DNA of 22,726 bases from assembly GCA_030671985.1 (NCBI GenBank), contig DAOVHI010000003.1, positions 1 to 22,726 of the forward strand. Direction: 5' to 3'. The translations under genes were made by a program, and so were the position numbers. Shown here piece after piece: positions 7,669 through 14,354 of this stretch. The notes under the pieces are model-generated. The model had not been told where the DNA came from. It was given only the letters and a program-made list of their open reading frames with translations, and did no database searches. The stretch is from a bacterium (GTDB lineage: Bacteria > JAHJDO01). Positions within the stretch are counted from its first letter, which is position 1. Each line of letters begins with the position of its first letter.

Positions 7669-9188
7669 GAAAATTATGGCTGGTTATTGCCTGTCTATCT
7701 ATTAATATCTTCATACATCTTGCTATTTTGTTTCCTGTAGCTCTTGCGGATAATACAAAACCCGGTAGTGTTACGGTAATGTATATAGCTCCTTTTGAAG
7801 ATAATACCGGGGATGAAAAATGGGCAGGTCTTGCGACAGGTTTTTCAGATTTACTTACAGCCAGTTTTTTGGAACATAAGGATATACAGGTTGTTGAACG
7901 TCAGCAGGTAGGCGAACTGATCAAAGAGCAGGAAATTTCCTTACAGGCTCTGTCGGAGGCGGGAAATGCGGCTCGTGCTGGAAAATTAATAGGCGCTGAC
8001 TTTATTATTGTGGGCGGATTACTGGCTGCAAATGAAAAGCTGACTGTTGTAGCTCATATTTTAGATGTTAACACCGCAAGAATAATTGTCAGTAAAAAAG
8101 TGTCTGGCAGTCAGAAAGATATACTTTCTTTGTCATTGCAATTGGCATCAGAATTAGCTCAATCCATAAATATTAAGTTAGAGATCGTATCTGCAGAAGA
8201 TTATGACGAGACGTCTATGGTTTCGCTTCATTTTATGAGAGGATTGGGCTTTTACTATGCAGGCAACTTTGATCGCGCTATTATGGAGTTCATGTCCTGT
8301 GGAGACATTGATCCCAATCATGCTGCTAGTCGTTATTGGATAGGACGTTGCTACTATAACTTAGAAGAATTTGAACATGCGGGGATTGAACTACAGCAGT
8401 TTTTGAAGGATTTTCCGGAATCAACTTATATATTCGATGCCCGGGAGCTCATGGATATATGTCTTGTGAATGCAAAAACCGACAGCTTTAATACGTCGGA
8501 AATCAAAATATCTAATAAAAGAAAACCTGTGTCATTATTCCAACAGAAAGAGTGGGTATTGGCAGCTACAGCCATAATTGCTGAAAGAAGCAATTTGCGG
8601 CATGATCTACTTGGTGGCAGCGAATCCACTTCACAGAATATCAAGAGATGGAAGACATTTCTTCGTATGAAGTGGAAAATTACCGACAGGGAGAGTCTCT
8701 ATAGAGTATTGCAGGAAATTAAAGACAAGGGCGACAGGAAAAATTTTAACCATTTTGGTTCTTGGGCATCCCAGAAGACTGCCAAAGAATTAGAAAAATT
8801 CTTTACGGAAAGAAAAAGCACAGAAAAATTTAAAAGAAAATCAAATGTTTCAAAAAAACATTATGATATGCTTGGCAGCAAAAGTATATTGGGCTGGGAC
8901 TATGCTTGCTATATCTCACTTTGCCGGTGGGGTTATTTAGTTGGCTATATTAGTAGTGAGGAGGAGGCATGGTATGAGATTATGCCGGTAGCGCGGTTGT
9001 TGCAAAGGAATTTTGATTCATGGGCGGACTTAGGGCAAAATTATCTTATTGGTCTGGAATTTATGTCCAGTTCGCGTACAGAACAATATATTCCAGTGTA
9101 CAGGGAAGTCTATCAAAAACTGCTTACCGACCCAAAAAGTTCGTGGAATGTTTTGTCTTGGAATATGGAATTAGACAACAAATATTAA
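7665..9188 (+). CDS. Secreted CsgG-like / TPR / DUF1266 fusion protein
   Basis: This 507-residue protein begins with a signal peptide ending near ALA|DN. Residues 35-170 are CsgG-like (VTVMYIAPFEDNTGDEKWAG, IQVVERQQVGELIKEQEISL, AGKLIGADFIIVGGLL). Residues 185-255 hold two TPR-like repeats (GFYYAGNFDRAIMEFM, then YYNLEEFEHAGIELQQFL). Residues 294-500 match the DUF1266 pattern, including SILGWDYACYISLC, WGYLVGYIS, AWYEIMPVARLLQ and FDSWADLGQNYLIG. DUF1266 proteins include E. coli YbeU and YbeR, whose function is not established to my knowledge. The ATG overlaps the previous stop (ATGA), with an AAAGG Shine-Dalgarno at 7653-7657. The next gene encodes the C-terminal domain alone, which suggests both act in one complex. 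Confidence 0.82.
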   Translation: MRKLWLVIACLSINIFIHLAILFPVALADNTKPGSVTVMYIAPFEDNTGDEKWAGLATGFSDLLTASFLEHKDIQVVERQQVGELIKEQEISLQALSEAGNAARAGKLIGADFIIVGGLLAANEKLTVVAHILDVNTARIIVSKKVSGSQKDILSLSLQLASELAQSINIKLEIVSAEDYDETSMVSLHFMRGLGFYYAGNFDRAIMEFMSCGDIDPNHAASRYWIGRCYYNLEEFEHAGIELQQFLKDFPESTYIFDARELMDICLVNAKTDSFNTSEIKISNKRKPVSLFQQKEWVLAATAIIAERSNLRHDLLGGSESTSQNIKRWKTFLRMKWKITDRESLYRVLQEIKDKGDRKNFNHFGSWASQKTAKELEKFFTERKSTEKFKRKSNVSKKHYDMLGSKSILGWDYACYISLCRWGYLVGYISSEEEAWYEIMPVARLLQRNFDSWADLGQNYLIGLEFMSSSRTEQYIPVYREVYQKLLTDPKSSWNVLSWNMELDNKY

Positions 9189-9216
9189 TTAGATAAGAAA
9201 GAGATAGGGGGGACAT

Positions 9217-9981
9217 ATGAAAAAGTTTGTGTTTTTATTATTGAATATAACCGTATTGCTATATTTAGGGGTTACCGGTGTTTTATATGCCGCAGAAACT
9301 AAACAGAAAAATATTTATCCTAGTAATAGTCAGAAAATGTGGGCTCTGGCTACTTGTGCTGTGCTGACAGAAAGCAATATAGATCGGCATGACATTCTTG
9401 GTGGTCGTGAAAGAACGGAAGAAAACATCAAAGCATGGAAAACAAGTCTTCAAGAATGGTGGGGCGTCGAAAACAGAAAAGATCTTCTGGATACGTTAAA
9501 ATGGATTGAAAAAGGTGGGCATCGTAAGGGCTTTGCTGAAATGGGAGCGTATCTAGCTTCGCCAAATTCCGTACAATCATATATATACAATCTAAAAGAC
9601 AAAGTTAAGAACGATCCCGAACGGAAAAATAAAGTAGATATGGTAGAGAAACACTACAGAACTTTAGGAAGAAAGAGCCTGCTTGGTTGGGATTATTCGC
9701 GATATGTGTCCCTGTGTGGTTGGGGTTATCTTATAGGCTATCTTTCAGAAGCTGAAGCATGGGAGTTCATAATGCCCGTGGCTATAATGCTGCAAGAAAC
9801 TTTTGACTCATGGGAAGACCTCGGTCGAAATTATTTGATTGGACGGGAGTTCTGGTCTCTTAGACAGACACAACGTTCAGGGGCAAGGTATAAAACCGCG
9901 TATGACAAGCTGTGCGCTTATCCGGACAGCCCATGGCTTAATATTCCATGGAATTTAGACTTAAAGAAAAAGTATGAGTGA
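9217..9981 (+). CDS. Secreted stand-alone DUF1266 protein
   Basis: This 254-residue protein consists of a signal peptide (MKKFVFLLLN to about VLYA|AE) and one DUF1266 domain (about residues 38-250). It is clearly paralogous to the C-terminal half of the preceding protein, sharing NIKAWKTSL, LGWDYSRYVSLCGWGYLIGY, EAWEFIMPVAIMLQ and FDSWEDLGRNYLIGREFW. The conserved aromatic and acidic residues of the family motif are all present, so both copies look intact. It lies 28 bases after the previous stop with a strong purine-rich AGGGGGG at 9206-9212. Secretion is notable because the E. coli members are, to my knowledge, not exported. Confidence 0.82.
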   Translation: MKKFVFLLLNITVLLYLGVTGVLYAAETKQKNIYPSNSQKMWALATCAVLTESNIDRHDILGGRERTEENIKAWKTSLQEWWGVENRKDLLDTLKWIEKGGHRKGFAEMGAYLASPNSVQSYIYNLKDKVKNDPERKNKVDMVEKHYRTLGRKSLLGWDYSRYVSLCGWGYLIGYLSEAEAWEFIMPVAIMLQETFDSWEDLGRNYLIGREFWSLRQTQRSGARYKTAYDKLCAYPDSPWLNIPWNLDLKKKYE

Positions 9982-9990
9982 GAAAACATT

Positions 9991-10368
9991 ATGAATAATG
10001 AATCTTTGTCTCATCCTGCAAAACCGCAAGAAGTTCCACCGATAAAAGAACTCTTGGAAATTAACGAATTACCGAAAAGAAGCAGACCGGCAATAAAGGG
10101 AACTGATATTGTGTGCAGTTCACCTAAAAAAGCTACAAAAATAGCGATGGTTGTTGTGGCATCCATTATATACCTTGTTTTTATTATAGCTGTATTTCCC
10201 AAAAAGCCGTATGAATCTCCTCTGCTTAAAGAAGCAAATGCGCTCAGGACCAAGCTTGAGACAGAAATTCGGGGTAAACCAAATGCAGCAGATGATTATC
10301 TTAAGGCAAAGGATGTTTATGTTGATTTCTCGTCAGCTTTTTCATTAACAAAAGACAGGTCGGGTTAA
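9991..10368 (+). CDS. Small single-pass membrane protein, last gene of the sigma operon
   Basis: This is a 125-residue protein of no family I recognise. Residues 1-45 are hydrophilic and proline-rich, a lysine-rich KKATK precedes a single membrane helix at about 51-69 (IAMVVVASIIYLVFIIAVF), and residues 70-125 form a short helical tail predicted to face the periplasm. It starts nine bases after the DUF1266 gene. The stop codon lies directly against a GGGGGCAGACACC repeat (10370-10382), so the original 3' end may have been cut off or rewritten by repeat insertion. It could tether the secreted proteins of the operon to the inner membrane, but this is inference. Confidence 0.6.
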   Translation: MNNESLSHPAKPQEVPPIKELLEINELPKRSRPAIKGTDIVCSSPKKATKIAMVVVASIIYLVFIIAVFPKKPYESPLLKEANALRTKLETEIRGKPNAADDYLKAKDVYVDFSSAFSLTKDRSG

Positions 10369-10369
10369 A

Positions 10370-10382
10370 GGGGGCAGACACC
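10370..10382 (+). repeat. GGGGnnAGACAC repeat, copy 1
   Basis: GGGGGCAGACACC lies immediately after the stop of the small membrane protein gene. Two similar copies follow at 10521-10533 and 10896-10908. Motifs of this kind are scattered through some environmental bacterial genomes, often near IS200-like or REP-associated transposases. No transposase is visible here. Confidence 0.55.
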
Positions 10383-10462
10383 TTTTCTTGAGAAATTAAC
10401 TTAAATCTTTAATCGTCTGGATTTACCGCGAACGCTTTCGGAGAATGGCACAACGAAATAAA

Positions 10463-10482
10463 GGGACAGGCATGCCAGTCCC
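10463..10482. repeat. Imperfect 20-bp palindrome
   Basis: GGGAC, a central GGCATGCC and GTCCC form a palindrome with one mismatched pair. It contains GGGACAGGCATGCC, related in wording to the nearby GGGGnnAGACAC repeats. It lies in the non-coding stretch 10369-10598. Confidence 0.5.
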
Positions 10483-10490
10483 CTACATGG

Positions 10491-10515
10491 ATTCCTGCTA
10501 AAAATCTGCAGGAAT
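10491..10515. repeat. REP-like hairpin (8-bp stem)
   Basis: ATTCCTGC (10491-10498) pairs perfectly with GCAGGAAT (10508-10515) across a nine-base loop. The wording 'gattcctgc ... gcaggaatgac' resembles a widely dispersed REP-type element of environmental genomes. There is no T-run after the stem, so it is not a convincing terminator. Confidence 0.5.
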
Positions 10516-10520
10516 GACAA

Positions 10521-10533
10521 GGGGTAAGACACC
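10521..10533 (+). repeat. GGGGnnAGACAC repeat, copy 2
   Basis: GGGGTAAGACACC follows directly after the REP-like hairpin and is in the same orientation as the copies at 10370 and 10896. With copy 3 it brackets the small membrane protein gene at 10599-10874. Confidence 0.5.
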
Positions 10534-10598
10534 TTTTAAGGAAGGATCTAAATGATACATGGTAACATCTCAATGAAACTAGCAGTGATAACTTTTAT

Positions 10599-10874
10599 AT
10601 GAAGAATATTCATTTAGTTGGGAACTATATTGAGGCAATTCTGTGGGCTTTAATAGCAATTACAGTATTAATACGAAGTCGTAAGTCTCCAAAACAATTA
10701 AAACAAATTGCTGTTCAAACCTCGATAGCTTTTTTTTCTTTTGCTGTTTCCGACCTTATTGAAGTTCAAACGGGAGCTTGGTGGCGTCCTTGGTGGCTTT
10801 TATTACTCAAAATTATCTGCGTTATAGCATTATGCTTGAATTTTATTAGATATAGAACTTATCTCAAGAAATAA
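10599..10874 (+). CDS. Small three-helix membrane protein of unknown function
   Basis: This 91-residue protein is mostly hydrophobic, with probable membrane helices at about 11-26 (ILWALIAITVLIRS), 39-53 (TSIAFFSFAVSDLIE) and 66-83 (WLLLLKIICVIALCLNFI). The stretch SDLIEVQTGAWWRPWWLLLLK, rich in Trp and acidic residues, looks like a conserved family signature; I believe similar small proteins occur across many bacteria but cannot name the family. No strong Shine-Dalgarno precedes the ATG. The gene is bracketed by repeats at 10521 and 10896 and seems separate from the sigma operon. It converges on the GGDEF gene. Confidence 0.6.
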   Translation: MKNIHLVGNYIEAILWALIAITVLIRSRKSPKQLKQIAVQTSIAFFSFAVSDLIEVQTGAWWRPWWLLLLKIICVIALCLNFIRYRTYLKK

Positions 10875-10895
10875 GGAAAAACTAAAGAACAAAAA

Positions 10896-10908
10896 GGGGA
10901 CAGACACG
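10896..10908 (+). repeat. GGGGnnAGACAC repeat, copy 3
   Basis: GGGGACAGACACG is preceded by five A residues. It sits between the convergent ends of the small membrane protein gene and the GGDEF gene. A short inverted repeat, GTTGAT-AA-ATCAAC (10915-10928), follows and overlaps the GGDEF stop codon. It has no T-run on either strand. Confidence 0.5.
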
Positions 10909-10923
10909 TTTATCGTTGATAAA

Positions 10924-11868
10924 TCAACCTCGCATTAAAACTTGAGGATTTTCTGAGGTCACTCTTTCTGCTACGCAGACTTGATTTCTTCCGTTTTGTT
11001 TGGCTCGATAAAGAGCCTTGTCGGCTCTTTTTACCATCTTTTCTATGCTGGAGGACATAGAAGTATATTTGCATATACCTACGCTTATTGTAACGGCGAG
11101 TTTAGTTCCGTTATGTATGACGGGCTTCTTTTCAATAGTTTTTATTAACCTCTCTGCAAAAATCCGTGATGAACGTGTTCCTGATATGGGACAGACAATG
11201 GCAAATTCGTCGCCGCCATATCTAAAAACGATATCAACTTTACGGGCACTGTCCCTAAAGATCTTAGAAAGTTTTTTTAGAACAGCATCGCCAACCGAGT
11301 GACCAAAAGTATCATTGATTTTTTTAAAATGATCTATGTCTATTAATATCAAAGATAAAAGCGCTCCGTATCTTCTTGCTCTGTTTAGTTCCTTCTTCAT
11401 AACACTCTGAAAATACCGGCGGTTATATAGACCTGTAATCTTATCTTCCATAGCCAGATTTTTTGTTTTTTGATGTTTTTGTTCCATTGCTATCATTGTT
11501 CTTCTTGAAGCTACCAATAAATTTGTTTCTGTTACCAGTCCCACTAAGGTTTCGTTCTCAATGACCGGAAGACGGCGAATGTGATTGGTTCTCATAATAT
11601 TCAGGGCTCTATTTAATAATGTTTTCGGACCGGCAGATATAAGAGGTTGCGACATTATTTCTGAAACCGGCTTCTCAAAGTTTTCTCCGTTAGCCACTAT
11701 ATTAACAATATCGCGTTCTGTTACTATTCCAACGGGTGAATTATTGCTTACAACAATGATACAGCTTATTTTATTATCCTGCATCAACTTGACCGCCTTT
11801 ATAATATTGCTGTCAGGGCTTATTGCAATGATGCTCCTTGTCATTACTAAATCCAATCTGTTCAACAT
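10924..11868 (-). CDS. Diguanylate cyclase with tandem CBS domains (CBS-CBS-GGDEF)
   Basis: This 314-residue cytoplasmic protein has no signal peptide or membrane segment. Two CBS motifs (about residues 1-60 and 66-122; GIVTERDIV and GLVTETNLL) form a Bateman module that usually binds adenine nucleotides. The GGDEF domain (about 135-300) has an intact active-site signature RYGGDEF (G218-F222) and a Mg-binding stretch LIDIDHFKKINDTFGH. A product-inhibition I-site RxxD (R209-D212) lies exactly five residues before GGDEF. It should make cyclic di-GMP from two GTP, controlled by ligand binding to the CBS pair; the ligand is inferred. It is 45 bases downstream of the GlmU-like gene and probably co-transcribed. 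An AGGA on the minus strand precedes the ATG. Confidence 0.93.
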   Translation of the reverse strand: MLNRLDLVMTRSIIAISPDSNIIKAVKLMQDNKISCIIVVSNNSPVGIVTERDIVNIVANGENFEKPVSEIMSQPLISAGPKTLLNRALNIMRTNHIRRLPVIENETLVGLVTETNLLVASRRTMIAMEQKHQKTKNLAMEDKITGLYNRRYFQSVMKKELNRARRYGALLSLILIDIDHFKKINDTFGHSVGDAVLKKLSKIFRDSARKVDIVFRYGGDEFAIVCPISGTRSSRIFAERLIKTIEKKPVIHNGTKLAVTISVGICKYTSMSSSIEKMVKRADKALYRAKQNGRNQVCVAERVTSENPQVLMRG

Positions 11869-11913
11869 TCTTCTAGTCCTGCCTTTCTCTCTTTGTTTTG
11901 ATATTGCGTTGTT

Positions 11914-13359
11914 CTACTCTTTTTCTAATGATTCGAGGGAATCAATTCCCTGAGGAAGAGGGAGAATATATTTAACTTTTTGTATGCTTCCGTCTTTTCT
12001 TATCGTTCTGCATACACGTTGTCTTATGAGAACTGAATGCTCGATCCAATTATCTTTTTCTATTATTGAACCTAAGATATAACTGGTTCCCTTGATTAGA
12101 CAATTATCATCTATACGTGTAGGGAATTCGTTACTGCCTGTTATATTGACGCTGGATTCAATTCGGACATTTTTACCAATAGTGGTATTTCCCTTGATAA
12201 TATCACCTTGCAGAATTTGGGAATTCTCGCCGATTTTCAGTGTTTGATCCGGATATGTTGAAATATTGACGTTCTTATCAATCCATGAGTTTTCTCCAAG
12301 CGCGATATTGCCGTCAAGTACGGTGTGTCTGCCTATAGTAACTCCCTTATTTAGCTTAACGCCGCTTGAGATATAAACATCTTCCCCTATCGAGATATCC
12401 AGAGGCCCGTATTCTTCATCCCGTTTAATAATGTCTTTTATAACCTGTTCATGTATGAAGAATTTTTCTTCGTCATGAATACTTATTATGTTCTTTAATT
12501 GCTCGTAGTATTTTTTTCTCAGAACAGATTCCATATATTTAAGAACGGTCTTATTGTTGAAAGCGATGATCAAATCCTGATCCTCTATTTTAAAACCGTC
12601 TACCGAAAGCCCCAATCCGTTGTAAATCTTTACCATATCGGTGAGATATATCTCTTTCTTAACGTTATCGGTTCCTATTTCGTTGATATGCTTAATGAGC
12701 TTATTTACTTTGAAAGCATACATTCCGGAGTTGAATTCATTATTTCCGAGAAGTTTTTCTTTCTTTTGGCTGTCTGCAAGCTTGAGTATATCCTTATGCT
12801 CGATCAGGTCTATTATTTTGTGATCTTGGGAATCCTGTGCGGCTCTTAATATTCTGCCATAGTAATTTAGCTCGGAAGGTCCGGTATAAATGCCGGTAGC
12901 AAGCATCATGTCCGAGTTCAGCGACTCAAAGCACTTAGCAAATTCTCCAATTGTGTTTTGATCCATGAGACACATATCTCCGGGGAATATAAACACACTG
13001 CCCTTAAACTTGTTTTTCATTGCGTCAAGAGCTGTTTTTACAGCATGACCTGTTCCTTTCTGTTCGGGCTGATAAACAAAAATCGTATTTTTAGTCCTGC
13101 CTATTGCATCAATTACTTCAGCGGCCTTATGTCCAACAACAATGATCTGGTTTTTGCATGCAAGACCCTGTTTGGCAGATTCTGCTATCCTTTTTACGGA
13201 AGGTATTCCCCAGACTTTGTGCAATACCTTCTGTGATTCGGTTTTAAGTCTTTTCCCATGACCGGCCGCAAGAATTATTGAAACAGCGTTTTTTGAACAA
13301 TCAATTTTGTCGGAATGCTCCAATGCATATTTCTGTGTTTCGTTATTATCATTAATCAT
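11914..13359 (-). CDS. GlmU-like UDP-sugar pyrophosphorylase with left-handed beta-helix domain
   Basis: This 481-residue protein has a nucleotidyltransferase domain (about residues 25-250) with the signature SIILAAGHGKRLKTESQKVLH, then QKGTGHA (100-106) and FPGDM (124-128), as in the N-terminal uridyltransferase half of GlmU. It should couple a hexosamine-1-phosphate to UTP. From about 325 to 450 there are hexapeptide repeats of a left-handed beta-helix (GVTIGRHTVLDGNIALGENS). The acetyltransferase active-site stretch normally near the GlmU C-terminus (GTxTxNYDG region and its histidine) is not visible, and the helix breaks off into an unusual charged tail. It may therefore be only a pyrophosphorylase or act on another sugar. 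An extra hydrophilic N-terminus of about 22 residues is present. An AAGG lies six bases before the ATG, behind the promoter at 13395-13423. Confidence 0.8.
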   Translation of the reverse strand: MINDNNETQKYALEHSDKIDCSKNAVSIILAAGHGKRLKTESQKVLHKVWGIPSVKRIAESAKQGLACKNQIIVVGHKAAEVIDAIGRTKNTIFVYQPEQKGTGHAVKTALDAMKNKFKGSVFIFPGDMCLMDQNTIGEFAKCFESLNSDMMLATGIYTGPSELNYYGRILRAAQDSQDHKIIDLIEHKDILKLADSQKKEKLLGNNEFNSGMYAFKVNKLIKHINEIGTDNVKKEIYLTDMVKIYNGLGLSVDGFKIEDQDLIIAFNNKTVLKYMESVLRKKYYEQLKNIISIHDEEKFFIHEQVIKDIIKRDEEYGPLDISIGEDVYISSGVKLNKGVTIGRHTVLDGNIALGENSWIDKNVNISTYPDQTLKIGENSQILQGDIIKGNTTIGKNVRIESSVNITGSNEFPTRIDDNCLIKGTSYILGSIIEKDNWIEHSVLIRQRVCRTIRKDGSIQKVKYILPLPQGIDSLESLEKE

Positions 13360-13394
13360 AATCAGCCTTAGTCGTAGTTATTATATGTGAGAAA

Positions 13395-13423
13395 ATTATA
13401 GTATATATAAGAATTGGTGTCCA
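13395..13423 (-). promoter_or_regulatory. Sigma-70-type promoter for the GlmU-like and GGDEF genes
   Basis: On the minus strand a -35 TGGACA (plus 13418-13423, five of six matches) is followed after 17 bases by a perfect -10 TATAAT (plus 13395-13400). The expected start near 13388 would leave a leader of about 29 bases before the ATG at 13359. It lies in the 83-base gap after nadA, so it separates this unit from the upstream sulfur operon. Confidence 0.65.
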
Positions 13424-13442
13424 ATAAAAATATTCCGGCTTT

Positions 13443-14354
13443 TCATGACACCTCTAACATTCTATCCACCGCTCTCTTAGCTCTGATTTGAATATCTTCA
13501 GGGACTTTAATCTCATACTTCATATCTTCCAAGCACCATAATACTTTTTCCAAAGTGGTCAGTTTCATATTTTGGCATATAGCTTGAGCAGAAAGAGGAT
13601 AGAATTTCTTCTCAGGATTTTCTTTTCGTAATCTGTAGAGCATTTCCAATTCAGTACCTACAATTATCTCAGAGGCTTCGGACAACTTTGCATACTCACA
13701 CATTCCGCTGGTAGAGAGGGTTTCGTCAGCAAGTTGAATTACTTTTGGTGTGCACTCAGGATGAACAATAACTTTTGCTTCAGGATGCGCTTTTCTTTGT
13801 CTCACGATATCCTCAGGCAGGATTTTGGCGTGAACAGGGCAATAACCATCCCAAAGAATTAGATCTCGATTAGCTTTTACAGATACATAATGTCCCAAAT
13901 ATTTATCAGGAACAAAGATGATATCTGCTGTATCCTTTAGCGACTCTACTATCTTAACGGCATTTCCCGAAGTACAGCAAATATCAATCTCCGCCTTAAC
14001 CTCGGCAGAAGTATTGACATAACTTACAACCGTTGCTTTTAGATGTTCTTTTTTTAGAACTTTCAGTTCGTTCCTTGTAATCATATCAGCCATAGGACAT
14101 CCGGCATTTATATCAGGCATAAGAACCAGTTTGTCCGGGCAGAGAATGGATGCGGTCTCAGCCATAAAACGGACTCCGCAAAAAACGATCACGTCGGCAT
14201 TTGTCCTGCTTGCTGTTCGGCTTAATTCCAACGAATCACCGATATAGTCAGCAATATCCTGCACTTCGCCTATTTGGTAATTGTGGACAAGGATTACGGC
14301 ATTTCTTTTTCTTTTAAGCTGCTGAATTTTTTGCATCAGTTTTGAATTGTTCAT
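13443..14354 (-). CDS. nadA: Quinolinate synthase
   Basis: NadA condenses iminoaspartate with dihydroxyacetone phosphate to give quinolinate, the NAD precursor, using a [4Fe-4S] cluster in the cytoplasm. The 303-residue length is typical of the short form. The three cluster cysteines fit well: C86 (AGCPMAD), C172 (GYCPVHA) and C260 (AQAICQNMK), spaced 86 and 88 apart as in characterised NadA proteins. VHNYQ, the HPEC motif and TSGM are also present. It is the last gene of the minus-strand unit; its ATG overlaps the mnmA stop (ATGA) after a strong GGAGGAGG. No nadB or nadC is in the window. A cysteine desulfurase two genes upstream could supply sulfur for its cluster. Confidence 0.96.
   Translation of the reverse strand: MNNSKLMQKIQQLKRKRNAVILVHNYQIGEVQDIADYIGDSLELSRTASRTNADVIVFCGVRFMAETASILCPDKLVLMPDINAGCPMADMITRNELKVLKKEHLKATVVSYVNTSAEVKAEIDICCTSGNAVKIVESLKDTADIIFVPDKYLGHYVSVKANRDLILWDGYCPVHAKILPEDIVRQRKAHPEAKVIVHPECTPKVIQLADETLSTSGMCEYAKLSEASEIIVGTELEMLYRLRKENPEKKFYPLSAQAICQNMKLTTLEKVLWCLEDMKYEIKVPEDIQIRAKRAVDRMLEVS

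Noticed and set aside
2817-9188. A curli (csg) secretion operon
   Set aside because: The CsgG-like domains lack lipoboxes, and no CsgA, CsgB, CsgE or CsgF repeats or motifs are present.
10915-10928. Bidirectional terminator between the convergent genes (GTTGAT-AA-ATCAAC)
   Set aside because: The stem is only six weak pairs and neither strand has a following T-run.
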